In this document: piece after piece, positions 26,115-35,653 of the stretch
Numbering within the stretch: position 1 is the stretch's first letter
Layout of the letters: the number at the start of each line of letters is the position of its first letter
NCBI GenBank assembly: GCA_900546175.1
Contig: URBX01000001.1
Coordinates: forward strand, 186,001-250,000
Length of the DNA: 64,000 bases
Direction of reading: 5' to 3'
Source of the DNA: an uncultured Eggerthella sp.
GTDB lineage: Bacteria > Actinomycetota > Coriobacteriia > Coriobacteriales > Eggerthellaceae
Notes under the pieces: model-generated
Told to the model about the DNA's origin: nothing
The model's input: the letters and a program-made list of their open reading frames with translations, nothing else
The model's database searches: none
Program-made: the position numbers and the translations under genes

Positions 26115-27780
26115 TTAATCGATCCTCCAAAGCTTTATTGATAATTTTGAGCGCCTTTATACGCGCATACATTTTATCGTCACTTTCCAGAACAATCCAT
26201 GGGGCCTTCTTTGTAGACGTTAAACGAAACATATCGTTTACTGCTGCGCAGTACTCAGGATACTTTTCTCTATTTCGCCAATCTTCAGCAGTAATCTTCC
26301 ACTGTTTGTCGGGATTGTTTTCTCTGTCTTTAAACCGCTGTAACTGAACATCATAAGAAACATCAACCCAGAATTTCAGCAAAATGGCCCCCCAATCAAT
26401 TAAGTCCTGCTCAAAGGCATTAATTTCATCATAAGCACGAGACCATTGTTGTGGAGAAGCAAACCCCTCTACGCGCTCAACCAGAACACGACCATACCAG
26501 CTCCGGTCATAAATCCCTACGTGACCAGCTTTTGGAAGTCGTGTCCAATATCGCCATAAATGAGGATGAAGCAACTCTTGTTTACTTGGAGCAGGTGATG
26601 GGAAAATCGTATACGCACGCGCATCAAGCGCCTGAGCAACGCGCTTTATGTTTCCTCCTTTGCCCGCAGCATCAAGTCCTTCATACATGATAATCATTGG
26701 AATACGCTTGATATACATCTGAAGTTCAAGACGATTAAGGCGTTTTTGCTCTCTCTTCAGCTCTTCTTTGTACTCTTGTTTTGAAAGAATAAGCGAATGG
26801 TTAACTTCTTCGAGTTTTGGATAGTTCTCTTGAATCTCGTAAGCACTTGTCAAAGGAGCTTGCTTTTGCGCTTGAGCTGCCCTTACAACGCTTGCTTGGT
26901 ATGCCTCTTCACTACATTCATGGCCACTACCAACTGCCGAATCGTTTGTTTGTGATGCAGAGTTTTCTTTTGCTGCCTTGGCCGCTGCAAGTGCTTGCTC
27001 ATCCTTTTCAGTATTGAGCGCTTCCTCAAGACGACTTACTATAGTTTTCGCAACTTCAAGATTAACGCTTCTCTTATCTTCAGCATTTAACAAAACCCAT
27101 GGCGAGTAATCCCAGTTGGTTTTCTCAATCAAATCTGAATAGATTTCATACACTTCTTCATACTTTTCGCATTGAACTAAGTCATCTGCTGTTACACGCC
27201 ATTTTGTAGCTGGATCTGAATAAAGTTCTATCAAACGCTCTCTCTGAGTCGATTCAGAAATATGAAGAAAGAACTTTATAACAATATATCCATCATCGGT
27301 AAGTTGCTTTTCGAAATTCTTGATGGATTCAAAGTATTTTTCCGCAAGAGTTCGCGCAACAATTCGACGCTTCTTGCTCTCATCAAGGGTATTAGTGATA
27401 TGTTCAGCAACGGTAGAATACCAACCTCTATCAAAGAAGGTTATGCCATCACGAGGGCCAAGCGCTTTCCAAAATTGCTGCATTGCAGGAAAATAGCTTG
27501 TTGCTCCAAAATCATCACGTGCAGCTAGGGCCGCTTCTTCTGGATTGAAATCTTCAGTAACATGAACAGAAGTTCCGCGCGCATCAAGATGATACAGAAA
27601 ATCAGAAATACGGCTTCCCTTTCCTGCGCCTTTCCATCCTTCAAATAAAACAACCAGACCGATTTCTTTTTTCTTTGCTTCTTGCTGAAGAATAACAAGT
27701 TGATTGACTAAAGATTTGTACTCTGTTTTGTATTCTTCCTTTTTGATTTTTTCGGTTATAGGCTTAATTGTGTCTAGCAT
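26104..27780 (-). CDS. pap: Two-domain PPK2-family polyphosphate kinase (polyphosphate:AMP phosphotransferase type)
   Basis: 558 residues from ATG 27780, preceded by GAGGGG; the frame is open 26 codons further without an RBS. Two PPK2 modules are present: the first with Walker A GWKGAGKGSR and ITFFDRGWYS, the second with EGLDAAGKGGN and GIYDRSWYGRVLVERV. They are joined by an Ala/Ser-rich linker. Two-domain PPK2 (class II, PAP) typically uses polyphosphate to phosphorylate AMP to ADP. The gene is divergent from ppk1, so polymer synthesis and use are adjacent. Confidence 0.9.
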   Translation of the reverse strand: MLDTIKPITEKIKKEEYKTEYKSLVNQLVILQQEAKKKEIGLVVLFEGWKGAGKGSRISDFLYHLDARGTSVHVTEDFNPEEAALAARDDFGATSYFPAMQQFWKALGPRDGITFFDRGWYSTVAEHITNTLDESKKRRIVARTLAEKYFESIKNFEKQLTDDGYIVIKFFLHISESTQRERLIELYSDPATKWRVTADDLVQCEKYEEVYEIYSDLIEKTNWDYSPWVLLNAEDKRSVNLEVAKTIVSRLEEALNTEKDEQALAAAKAAKENSASQTNDSAVGSGHECSEEAYQASVVRAAQAQKQAPLTSAYEIQENYPKLEEVNHSLILSKQEYKEELKREQKRLNRLELQMYIKRIPMIIMYEGLDAAGKGGNIKRVAQALDARAYTIFPSPAPSKQELLHPHLWRYWTRLPKAGHVGIYDRSWYGRVLVERVEGFASPQQWSRAYDEINAFEQDLIDWGAILLKFWVDVSYDVQLQRFKDRENNPDKQWKITAEDWRNREKYPEYCAAVNDMFRLTSTKKAPWIVLESDDKMYARIKALKIINKALEDRLNEK

Positions 27781-28156
27781 GTCAATTCCCCTCAGATGCG
27801 TATAAGTACGATTTACGAGCAATCCTTTCTCGTAAAACAAAACGTATTTCATAAACACGCAAGTTTGAACCCTGCTTATGCCCGAACAGCAAAAACAAAA
27901 AAACGCTTATACAGAATGATAGTTAATACTTCTTAAATATTTTGCAAAATTCCTTCATTTCCCTTACAGAAATTAGACTTTTTTCTCACAAATTTAAACC
28001 TGCAGGTAAAAGCCATTATCTATTTTAAAACATGTTCAAAATGGGATAAAATAAAGATATAGGGGGATTGTACTATTCGATCCAAAACATATTTTATGGG
28101 AAGGCCGACAAAAGTCCGTACCAAAATGGTGACGGATTCTAGAAAGTACGTTTGTC
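27781..28156. other. Divergent intergenic region between pap and ppk1
   Basis: 376 bp, AT-rich, with no supported gene. It must contain promoters for both polyphosphate enzymes. A TAAAAT -10-like hexamer at 28047-28052 faces ppk1. The last ~45 bp before ppk1 hold a hairpin. Confidence 0.5.
28115..28136 (+). promoter_or_regulatory. Hairpin in the ppk1 5' leader
   Basis: Arms tccgtacca (28115-28123) and tggtgacgga (28127-28136) pair fully except for one bulged G, with an AAA loop, ending 20 nt before the ppk1 ATG. No T run follows, so it might modulate translation or mRNA stability. Confidence 0.45.
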
Positions 28157-31033
28157 ATGGTAAAAAAATCAAAAGAATCAGCAAAAAGCACAAGAACAGC
28201 ACTTCCGTATTTACAAAATCGAGAACTCTCCTGGCTTGATTTTAACAAGCGTGTTCTTGATCAAGGCGAAGATCCAAACGTGCCTCTCTTAGAGCGCATC
28301 ACTTTTGTTTCAATCTTTTCAAGCAACCTGCAAGAGTTTTTTATGGTTCGCGTTGGAAGCTTGACCGACCTCAGCTTGGTTAAAAAAGAGATACGCGACA
28401 ATAAAACACTTATGACACCACATGAGCAGCTGACTGCTATTTACGATCGTTGTCATGAGCTCTATCCAGAACAAGAAAGAATCTTTAATTCTCTTCGAGA
28501 AGAATTAGCTGAAAACGGCATTTGTCAGCTCTTCCCTGAAGACTTAAACGAGGAACAAAAGGACTATCTCCATACCTACCTCCAGGCAAACGTAGTGCCA
28601 TTTCTTTCTCCGCAAATCATTAACTCTCGCCATCCATTCCCACATCTGGTGAGTGGCGCTTTGTATGTTTTGCTTCGTTTGGACGAAAAACCAATTGATG
28701 TTGCTGAAGAGTCTCTTGAAGTAACTACCGATAAAAAGAAGAAAAAACACAAGAATGTTCCTGCAGACGACGCTCTCTTTGGTTTAATTCCGCTACCAAG
28801 CCAAGCAAAGCGCGTAATAAAACTTCCTGGCGAAGGAACACAATTTATCCTTCTTGAACATGCGCTAAAGACAATTGTTCAAGAAGTCTTCTCGATGTAC
28901 AAAACAAAAAGAGCAAGTGTTATCTGTGTTACCCGCAATGCAGACATTGATGCATCCGCTATTCCAGAAGTTGATTTTGACTATCGTGAGCACATGAAGC
29001 GTATTTTGAAAAAACGTGCACGCTTAGCCCCAGTACGCCTTGAAACCGATACGCCTTTATCTCCCGTAACTGAAGCATTCCTCTTGCCTCGCCTAAATAT
29101 TAAGCAGTGTCAAGTTTTCGTAACTAAAGTACCACTTGATATGGGATACGCATGGGGTCTTCCTGACATGATTGATAAGGAGAAGGCAGTTCAACTAACC
29201 AGCAAGCCATTCACTCCTCAATGGCCAGCATGTCTTGATGAAAAACGAAGCATTATTGAACAAGTGTGCGAAAAAGAAGTACTGCTTCAATATCCTTATG
29301 AAAGTATGGATCCTTTTGTTCAGCTTCTTCGCGAAGCAGCAAATGATCCTCAAGTAGTTTCTATTAAGATTACCCTCTATCGCCTTGCAAGTCAGTCTCA
29401 CTTAGCTGAAGCACTTGTTCAAGCAGCAGAAAACGGAAAAGAAGTTACCGCACTGTTTGAACTCCGTGCTCGTTTTGACGAATCTAATAACATTGAATGG
29501 TCTCAGCGCTTTGAAGAAGCAGGTGCTCATGTAATTTACGGATTCCATGATTTGAAAGTACATTCTAAAATTTGCACTATTACGCGTCGTACCGATAAGG
29601 GTATCCAACATATTACTCAATTAGGAACAGGCAACTATAACGAAAAAACCTCTAAACTCTACACCGATTTTTCTTTTATCACCACCGATGAAGGAATTGG
29701 CAAGGATGCAGCAGAGTTCTTCCGCAATATGAGCCTAGAAAACGCTTCCGATTCCTACAATGTACTTAGAGTTGCTCCTTTGCAAATTAAGCCAAAGATG
29801 ATGGAAAAGATTGACGAGCAAATTAAGCTTGCTCAAGAAGGCAAGCCTAATGGTTTGATCTTCAAAACTAATTCCGTCACCGACAAAGAAATAATCGACA
29901 AGATTGCTGAAGCTTCCCAAGCAGGAGTTCACACTACCCTCTTTGTTCGCGGTATTTCCTGCATCGTTCCAGGAGTTGAAGGATATACCGAAAACGTTGA
30001 GGTTGTTTCCATTGTCGGTCGCCTGCTTGAACATAGTCGTATTTACGCATTTGGCCCAGTAGACGAAATGGAGATTTATCTTTCAAGTGCCGACCTCATG
30101 ACTCGCAACATGGATAAACGAATTGAGATTGCCTGGCCAATTAAAGACGAAAAGCTCAAGCAAAAAGTTATTGATTACCTTGATATTTCCTTTAGCGACA
30201 CGGCAAAACTCAGGAAGCTGAACAATACGCTTGAATATACTCCACTCGGATTCTTTGCTGAAACCAACGAAGACGGCACGCGAAATGAGTTCAACTCTCA
30301 AGAGTACTTAATTAAGAAAGCTGCCGAAGACTACACATCTTCTGTAAAGGAACGAGAAGAGCTTGCCCGCACTCGAGCAGCTCAGGCTCGAGCTCAGCGT
30401 TTAAAAGATGCTGAAAAGCTTATGCACGCTGCTAGTGTGTTAGCCGCAAAGAAAGAAACAGAAGAAATAGCTCCTATAGCTGAGGTAGGCGAAGCTCAAG
30501 ATTCTATTGAAGCTACTCAGACTCTTGACGCAGTTGCTAGCACAACCAAAACCGCTCAGGTTTCTGAAGAAGTCGATCAGGCAAACGAAGCTCAGAGCGC
30601 TGAAACTACTCAGGTAGCTGAGGAGGTTCTTCAAGTAGCTGAATCTCAAGAACCAGAAGAGCCTGCCAAGTTAGAGCCCGTTGTGATTTCTGAGAATACG
30701 GTACCTACTTCTGCGCAAAACGCTGCTACCCAGCAAAAACCTACAGAAACATACAGTTCTCAATCAATTAATGACGTAATAAAGGCAGCAGGTGAAGAGC
30801 CTGTTGTGATTAGCACTTCGTTTGATGATCAAGCCGCACAAATAGCAGAATCTTCTTCAAACGAAAGCAAGAACACTCCTGTCCAAGAAACGTCTTCAGA
30901 AGTTATCAGTGAAACGGTTATAACACCGAATGATATGCCTGTTCGCGATGCTATTCAGCTTATTGAGAAAAAACCTCCTAAAGCATCTTTGTGGACACGT
31001 ATTAAGTTCTTATTTACCGGACGTCTTAATTAG
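28157..31033 (+). CDS. ppk1: Polyphosphate kinase 1 with long C-terminal extension
   Basis: 958 residues; the usual length is about 690-720. The PPK1 core begins with LQNRELSWLDFNKRVLDQ. The autophosphorylated His lies in LKVHSKIC (about 469), a second conserved His in LLEHSRIYAFG (about 626), and TQLGTGNYNEKTSKLYTD is the phosphate-binding region. After about residue 700 come an Ala/Arg/Glu-rich coiled stretch and ~200 acidic, Gln/Glu/Thr/Val-rich residues with loose repeats of the AQVSEEVDQANEAQ kind. The protein ends in a basic amphipathic tail (PKASLWTRIKFLFTGRLN). It makes polyphosphate from ATP. The core is certain; the tail's role is unknown. Confidence 0.95.
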   Translation: MVKKSKESAKSTRTALPYLQNRELSWLDFNKRVLDQGEDPNVPLLERITFVSIFSSNLQEFFMVRVGSLTDLSLVKKEIRDNKTLMTPHEQLTAIYDRCHELYPEQERIFNSLREELAENGICQLFPEDLNEEQKDYLHTYLQANVVPFLSPQIINSRHPFPHLVSGALYVLLRLDEKPIDVAEESLEVTTDKKKKKHKNVPADDALFGLIPLPSQAKRVIKLPGEGTQFILLEHALKTIVQEVFSMYKTKRASVICVTRNADIDASAIPEVDFDYREHMKRILKKRARLAPVRLETDTPLSPVTEAFLLPRLNIKQCQVFVTKVPLDMGYAWGLPDMIDKEKAVQLTSKPFTPQWPACLDEKRSIIEQVCEKEVLLQYPYESMDPFVQLLREAANDPQVVSIKITLYRLASQSHLAEALVQAAENGKEVTALFELRARFDESNNIEWSQRFEEAGAHVIYGFHDLKVHSKICTITRRTDKGIQHITQLGTGNYNEKTSKLYTDFSFITTDEGIGKDAAEFFRNMSLENASDSYNVLRVAPLQIKPKMMEKIDEQIKLAQEGKPNGLIFKTNSVTDKEIIDKIAEASQAGVHTTLFVRGISCIVPGVEGYTENVEVVSIVGRLLEHSRIYAFGPVDEMEIYLSSADLMTRNMDKRIEIAWPIKDEKLKQKVIDYLDISFSDTAKLRKLNNTLEYTPLGFFAETNEDGTRNEFNSQEYLIKKAAEDYTSSVKEREELARTRAAQARAQRLKDAEKLMHAASVLAAKKETEEIAPIAEVGEAQDSIEATQTLDAVASTTKTAQVSEEVDQANEAQSAETTQVAEEVLQVAESQEPEEPAKLEPVVISENTVPTSAQNAATQQKPTETYSSQSINDVIKAAGEEPVVISTSFDDQAAQIAESSSNESKNTPVQETSSEVISETVITPNDMPVRDAIQLIEKKPPKASLWTRIKFLFTGRLN

Positions 31034-31052
31034 AGTACTAAGTAACTTGCCT

Positions 31053-31091
31053 AACAAAAACAAGGCAGAAGCCCTTCTGCCTTGTTTTTTT
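31053..31091 (+). terminator. Terminator of ppk1
   Basis: Stem caaggcagaa (31061-31070) and ttctgccttg (31075-31084), A run before and TTTTTTT after. It lies about 30 bp behind the ppk1 stop. Confidence 0.92.
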
Positions 31092-31173
31092 ATTCATAAA
31101 GTACGGTATTATCAATCAGGTATCATCAATCGATTAACACTATTACTTTAAATAGTTTCAGGAAGGAAACTTA

Positions 31174-32481
31174 ATGTCTAAAGGAAAGGCACGTGCCCTC
31201 TTGCCTATTGGGGTATTTCTTGTTCTTTATTTAGGTCTTGGCTTCACCTTGGAATTTGGTATGGGCGTAGAAATGGGCTTTTATCAAATCCCCATTGTTG
31301 TAGTCTTTTTAGTTGCCTTATTATTTGCCTGTCTACAAAACAGACAGCTCACATTTGATGACAAATTAGGAGTTATGGCAAAGGGTATCGGAGATAAGAC
31401 CCTCATGACCATGATTCTCATCTTCCTAGTTGCAGGCGTATTTGTAGGTACCGTAGGAAGATCAAGTGCTGAAAGCGTTGCCTACTTCATGCTCTCCATT
31501 ATTCCTCCCGACTGCTCTGTAGCTGTTCTCTTTATAATTGCTTGCTTCGTCTCTATCTCAATGGGCACTTCAGTAGGAACCATTACACTTATTACTCCTA
31601 TTGCAATCTCCGTTGCTCAGGCTGGCGGTTTTAGCATTCCTTTATGTATTGGTGCGGTAATGGGTGGCGCAATGTTCGGTGACAATTTGTCTTTTATCTC
31701 CGATACTACCATTGCAGCATGCCAAGGCCAGGGATGCAAAATGAAGGACAAATTCCGTGAGAACTTTAAGATTGCTCTCCCTGCAGCTCTAATAACACTC
31801 TTTGTAACCCTTGCTCTTTCTATGGGAACTGGTTCTCCTGACCCTATTCAAAACGATTACAACCTCCTTCAATTAATTCCTTATCTGTTGGTTTTAGCAG
31901 GAGGCATCATTGGTATTAACGTATTCGTTGTTTTGCTGATAGGCATTATCTCGGGTGCCATTATTGTTCTTGCTACTGGAACAGTAGAAGGTTTCGAACT
32001 CTTAGGGAATATGGGTACCGGAGTATCTGGCATGTTCGAAACTGCAATGGTTGCAATTCTCGTAACCGCAATATGTGCTTTGGTACGTGAATATGGAGGC
32101 TTTGATGCCCTTCTTAATGGAATTCGCTCCCTTTTCAAGGGAAGGCGTGGTGGCCAAGCGGGCGTTGGTCTCTTAGTTTTACTTATCGATATTGCTACCG
32201 CAAATAACACGGTTGCAATCATTGTTGCAAATCCTATTGCCGCAGAAATGGGCAAGATTTACGGCATAAGTAAAAGGCGCATTGCTTCTCTGCTTGACAC
32301 CTTCTCATGTGTTTCTCAAGGTATTCTTCCTTATGGCGCGCAAATGCTCGTTGCTCTTGCTGCTGCCACTACAATGGGAGTAACAGTTGGTGCGTTCGAA
32401 GTAATTCCATGCTTGTTCTATCCATTTATTCTTCTTTTCTGTTCTCTTGCTTACATTGCTCTTTCGAAAAAGAATAAATAA
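31174..32481 (+). CDS. NhaC-family Na+/H+ antiporter
   Basis: 435 residues, about 11 membrane helices. NhaC-superfamily features are GTSVGTITLITPIA, VMGGAMFGDNLSFISDTTIAA, and the C-terminal IATANNTVAIIVANPIA and GILPYGAQMLVALA. It probably exchanges sodium or organic acids for protons in the membrane. RBS AGGAAGG precedes the ATG. Monocistronic between two terminators. NhaC relatives include malate/lactate antiporters, and two hydroxyacid oxidoreductase genes lie downstream, so an organic-acid role is possible. Confidence 0.88.
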   Translation: MSKGKARALLPIGVFLVLYLGLGFTLEFGMGVEMGFYQIPIVVVFLVALLFACLQNRQLTFDDKLGVMAKGIGDKTLMTMILIFLVAGVFVGTVGRSSAESVAYFMLSIIPPDCSVAVLFIIACFVSISMGTSVGTITLITPIAISVAQAGGFSIPLCIGAVMGGAMFGDNLSFISDTTIAACQGQGCKMKDKFRENFKIALPAALITLFVTLALSMGTGSPDPIQNDYNLLQLIPYLLVLAGGIIGINVFVVLLIGIISGAIIVLATGTVEGFELLGNMGTGVSGMFETAMVAILVTAICALVREYGGFDALLNGIRSLFKGRRGGQAGVGLLVLLIDIATANNTVAIIVANPIAAEMGKIYGISKRRIASLLDTFSCVSQGILPYGAQMLVALAAATTMGVTVGAFEVIPCLFYPFILLFCSLAYIALSKKNK

Positions 32482-32547
32482 AGCATGAAGCACTGACTAA
32501 AAAATTAATGTCTCTACAAGCGTTCAAATTATCCTCATAAAAAACAA

Positions 32548-32582
32548 GCTCAGAGGTCCTTCATCAACAGAGGCCTCTGAGC
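32548..32582. terminator. Bidirectional terminator between nhaC-like and FMN oxidoreductase genes
   Basis: Stem gctcagagg (32548-32556) and cctctgagc (32574-32582), flanked by an A run on the left and ATTTTAGTTTT on the right. The genes are convergent. Confidence 0.85.
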
Positions 32583-32616
32583 ATTTTAGTTTTACTCTCG
32601 TATTTAAATATCAGAA

Positions 32617-33633
32617 TTAATAACGAATCATATCTCGTGAAATTTCAGAGAGTGTAGAAGCGCCACACATTGCCATAGTGTCAGCTAGTTCGCTTCCAAT
32701 TTTCTCAACGTATACTTCAATGGCTTCCTGTGCGCCCCCATATACCATTGAAACGAACGGACGACAGATAATAACACCATCTGCACCAAGTGCAAGCGCT
32801 TTAAATACATCCAAGCCGCTACGAATTCCTCCATCAACAAGAATCTTTATCTGTGAACCAACTGCATCGGCAATCTCAGGCAAAACCTCTGCCGTTGAAG
32901 GACAACCATCAAGTACACGACCGCCATGGTTAGAAACAACAATTGCCGAGGCACCTGCTTCAACCGCTTTAAGAGCACCCTTAACGTTCATTATTCCTTT
33001 AATGATGAATGGCTTTTCAACAAGATTAATAATCTGAGCCATTTCTTCTACCGATTTGCTCCCTGCTGGAGGAGTCATATTCTTCAAGAAAGGGAGGCCT
33101 GCTGCATCAATATCCATTGCTACCGCAAATGAGTTTGAGCTCTTAACCAACTCGAGCTTTTCTTTAACCATTTCAATATTCCAAGGTTTTACCGTTGGTA
33201 CACCAATACCCTCATTAAGAGCAATAGCGTCTGTAGCGAACTTCATAACATCATGATTAACGCCGTCACCAGTAAAAGCGGCAATACCTGCTTTTGCACA
33301 TCCTTCTACAAGAATATTGTTATAAGCAAGATCATCGTATTTATCTCCGTAATGCATATTTACGGCACCCACTGGACCAGCAAAAAACGGATACTTGAAA
33401 GATTTTCCAAACAATTCAAGGGAGGTATCAATATTTCGATTTGGACACAGCGTATCCATTTCTACACAAATATCTTGCCATGCAAGGTAATTATTAATTG
33501 CGCCAGTTCCACTACCTTTTGCACCAGGGCCAGGAATAGTATTTCCGCAAACACGGCCATCACACACTAAACAACCTTTGCAGTATGAACCAAGATCGGC
33601 ACAAACCTGTTTAATAATCTCTTCGTATGTCAC
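32617..33633 (-). CDS. FMN-dependent alpha-hydroxy acid oxidoreductase
   Basis: 338 residues, TIM-barrel FMN_dh family. Signatures are FFAGPVGAVNMHYG, the substrate/catalytic SNHGGRVLDG, and ILVDGGIRSGLDVFKALALGADGVIICRPF as the phosphate-binding end. Its unusual part is the N-terminus with five Cys (11, 18, 21, 24, 29, as CKGCLVCDGRVCG), which could bind a metal or Fe-S cluster. It probably oxidises lactate or another 2-hydroxyacid. It follows a D-2-hydroxyacid dehydrogenase on the same strand (64-bp gap). Confidence 0.88.
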   Translation of the reverse strand: MTYEEIIKQVCADLGSYCKGCLVCDGRVCGNTIPGPGAKGSGTGAINNYLAWQDICVEMDTLCPNRNIDTSLELFGKSFKYPFFAGPVGAVNMHYGDKYDDLAYNNILVEGCAKAGIAAFTGDGVNHDVMKFATDAIALNEGIGVPTVKPWNIEMVKEKLELVKSSNSFAVAMDIDAAGLPFLKNMTPPAGSKSVEEMAQIINLVEKPFIIKGIMNVKGALKAVEAGASAIVVSNHGGRVLDGCPSTAEVLPEIADAVGSQIKILVDGGIRSGLDVFKALALGADGVIICRPFVSMVYGGAQEAIEVYVEKIGSELADTMAMCGASTLSEISRDMIRY

Positions 33634-33697
33634 CTTGTCTCCTTAATAGTTTGCATAATTTCATTCATACAATTGTATAGAGCTTCTCTTAGAACTC

Positions 33698-34663
33698 TTA
33701 CGAGAATATCTCAGGGTTTATACAATCAAGAGGTTTTTGGCCTAAAACCACATCAAGTGCGGCCTGAACTGCACGAGTACGCAACTCAATTCCTGATTCT
33801 TCAGAAAAATAAGCTGCATGGGAAGTTAAAACCGTATGAGGGGCTTTGCAAATTGAACTCTCGAAATCAACAGGTTCGCCCTCAAAAACATCTATGCCTG
33901 CTCCCCAAATTCGATTCTCTTCCAATGCCTTTGCTAACACCTCAGTATCAACTACCCCGCCTCGTGCAGTATTAACCACTACCGCTGTAGGTTTTAGCAA
34001 TTTAATCGTTTCCTCATTGAGAAGATGATAAGTATCAGGAGTGAGCGCACAGTTAAAACTAATGACGTCGGCAGTCTTTAAAAGCTCCTCATATTCCACG
34101 CACTCATAGCCTTCTGGAGTACGCCTATTAGGAATAAGAGAACGCGAAGAGCAAATAACCTTAAATCCAAGCCCTGATGCTTTTCTTGCCACTGCTCGGC
34201 CAATTTGACCCATACCTACAACACCAAATGTTCTACCAAACACCTGACCAAGCGGTCTATGAGACGCATAATCCCAAATCCCTCTGCGCATATCGGAATC
34301 AATTTCAGGAATACGTCGCAAACAACAAAGCGCAAGCGTAATAGCATGATCGGAAACAACTTCTGTACCATAACCTGGCACAACACATACTGCCGTACCG
34401 TTTTTTGTGGCTGCATTAACATCTATGGTATCAAAACCAATGCCTGTTCTACTTACAACCTTTAATTGAGGAAGGGCTTCGAACACTTCTTTCGTGAAAT
34501 TGCCATAAGAGGTAATTACTCCGTCAGCATCGTGCGCATTACAGATAATCTCCTCAGGTTCTCTTCCCTGAAAAATTGATAATTCAACACCCGCATCAGC
34601 GCACATTTTCTTTTCCAGCTCAAGGGATTTAAAATCCGAATCAGTAATAACAATTTTGGCCAT
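33698..34663 (-). CDS. D-isomer specific 2-hydroxyacid dehydrogenase
   Basis: 321 residues. Rossmann motif VGMGQIGRAVARKASGLGF; catalytic Arg in NTARGGVVDTEVL, Glu in GIDVFEGEP, His in VLTSHAAYFSEESG. Overall similar to phosphoglycerate dehydrogenase-like and CtBP-type proteins lacking the ACT domain. It reduces a 2-keto acid with NAD(P)H. The pairing with the FMN-dependent enzyme suggests interconversion of 2-hydroxy- and 2-keto acids. Confidence 0.9.
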   Translation of the reverse strand: MAKIVITDSDFKSLELEKKMCADAGVELSIFQGREPEEIICNAHDADGVITSYGNFTKEVFEALPQLKVVSRTGIGFDTIDVNAATKNGTAVCVVPGYGTEVVSDHAITLALCCLRRIPEIDSDMRRGIWDYASHRPLGQVFGRTFGVVGMGQIGRAVARKASGLGFKVICSSRSLIPNRRTPEGYECVEYEELLKTADVISFNCALTPDTYHLLNEETIKLLKPTAVVVNTARGGVVDTEVLAKALEENRIWGAGIDVFEGEPVDFESSICKAPHTVLTSHAAYFSEESGIELRTRAVQAALDVVLGQKPLDCINPEIFS

Positions 34664-34756
34664 AGCAACCTTCTTCCTCGAAAATCAATCTCACGCTATA
34701 GCAAGAAGATTATTTTGTCAAAGGAGAGCTCCGTGCGATGAAACCTACTGCAGGCT

Positions 34757-35458
34757 TTATAAGCAGGCTTCAATAAACGCACGAAATATTTCTTGACTAG
34801 CCCATTCGTTATCGTACGTATATTCGGGATGCCACTGGATACCCCATACAAAAGATGCTTGCGGCATATACACAGCCTCGATAAGACCATCAGGAGCGGT
34901 AGCCATAGGAAGAAGCAATGGAGAAAGAGCCTTAATACCTGAATGATGGAGACTGTTTACTTCTAAATGACGAACACATAAAAGTTTTTGAAGAGGTGAT
35001 TGCGGAACTAAATCTATGCGATGAATTGAGCAATCATACGGCTTGAGTTGCTTATGAGTTATTTCGTTTCCCAACTGGCTTTCAATATCTTGATAAAGGC
35101 TTCCTCCCAAATAGGCATTTAACAGCTGAAGTCCTCTACATATTCCTAAAATTGGTTTTTCGTTTTTAAGAGCTATTTCCAGAAGTTTTTCTTCAAGAGA
35201 ATCTCTTTGCGCACTCACTTCCCCGCACGATCCAAGAGGCCATTCGCCATACAAAAAAGGCGACACATCCTGCCCGCCAGTAAAAAGAAATCCATCACAA
35301 ACACTGACAAGTTTCAAAAGGGATTCTTCACTAACATCAAATGAAAGAATTATCGGGATACCTCCTGATTTTATGATTCCGTTATAATACGCCGGAAGCA
35401 TCCAAAGACTTTCTTTTTCCGTGTCATATAAAGGGGTTATTCCAATAAGCGGTTTCAT
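34757..35458 (-). CDS. Class I glutamine amidotransferase-like gamma-glutamyl hydrolase (PuuD-like)
   Basis: 233 residues. Peptidase C26 pattern: LIGITPLYD start, FTGGQDVSP, nucleophile in PILGICRGLQLLNAYLGGSLYQDI, and GIQWHPEY with the catalytic His/Glu. Such enzymes remove gamma-linked glutamate, for example from gamma-glutamyl-GABA, or act on related amides. No puu genes are near, so the substrate is open. Confidence 0.88.
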   Translation of the reverse strand: MKPLIGITPLYDTEKESLWMLPAYYNGIIKSGGIPIILSFDVSEESLLKLVSVCDGFLFTGGQDVSPFLYGEWPLGSCGEVSAQRDSLEEKLLEIALKNEKPILGICRGLQLLNAYLGGSLYQDIESQLGNEITHKQLKPYDCSIHRIDLVPQSPLQKLLCVRHLEVNSLHHSGIKALSPLLLPMATAPDGLIEAVYMPQASFVWGIQWHPEYTYDNEWASQEIFRAFIEACL

Positions 35459-35547
35459 TTCTTCCTCTATCTCTCATTCTCAATAATGGAGATTAAGCGT
35501 TTCGAAACCATTTCAATCAGGCTACAATTTCATTCAAATTCACGTAA

Positions 35548-35585
35548 AAGCCCTTGCTGTTGCTTTACGCTCACAACAAGGGCTT
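35548..35585 (-). terminator. Terminator of the pst operon
   Basis: Arms aagcccttg (35548-35556) and caagggctt (35577-35585), about 70 bp behind the pstB stop. On the minus strand the hairpin is followed by a T-containing stretch; on the plus strand by TGTTTTG. Confidence 0.75.
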
Positions 35586-35653
35586 GTTTTGTCTTATGGA
35601 ACTTTATTACTATCACGAGCACATTAAACGATACCCGTAGCGCAAACACGATT

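Noticed and set aside
27781..28156. Riboswitch in the ppk1 leader
   Set aside because: Only one simple hairpin is visible; no known aptamer pattern could be recognised.
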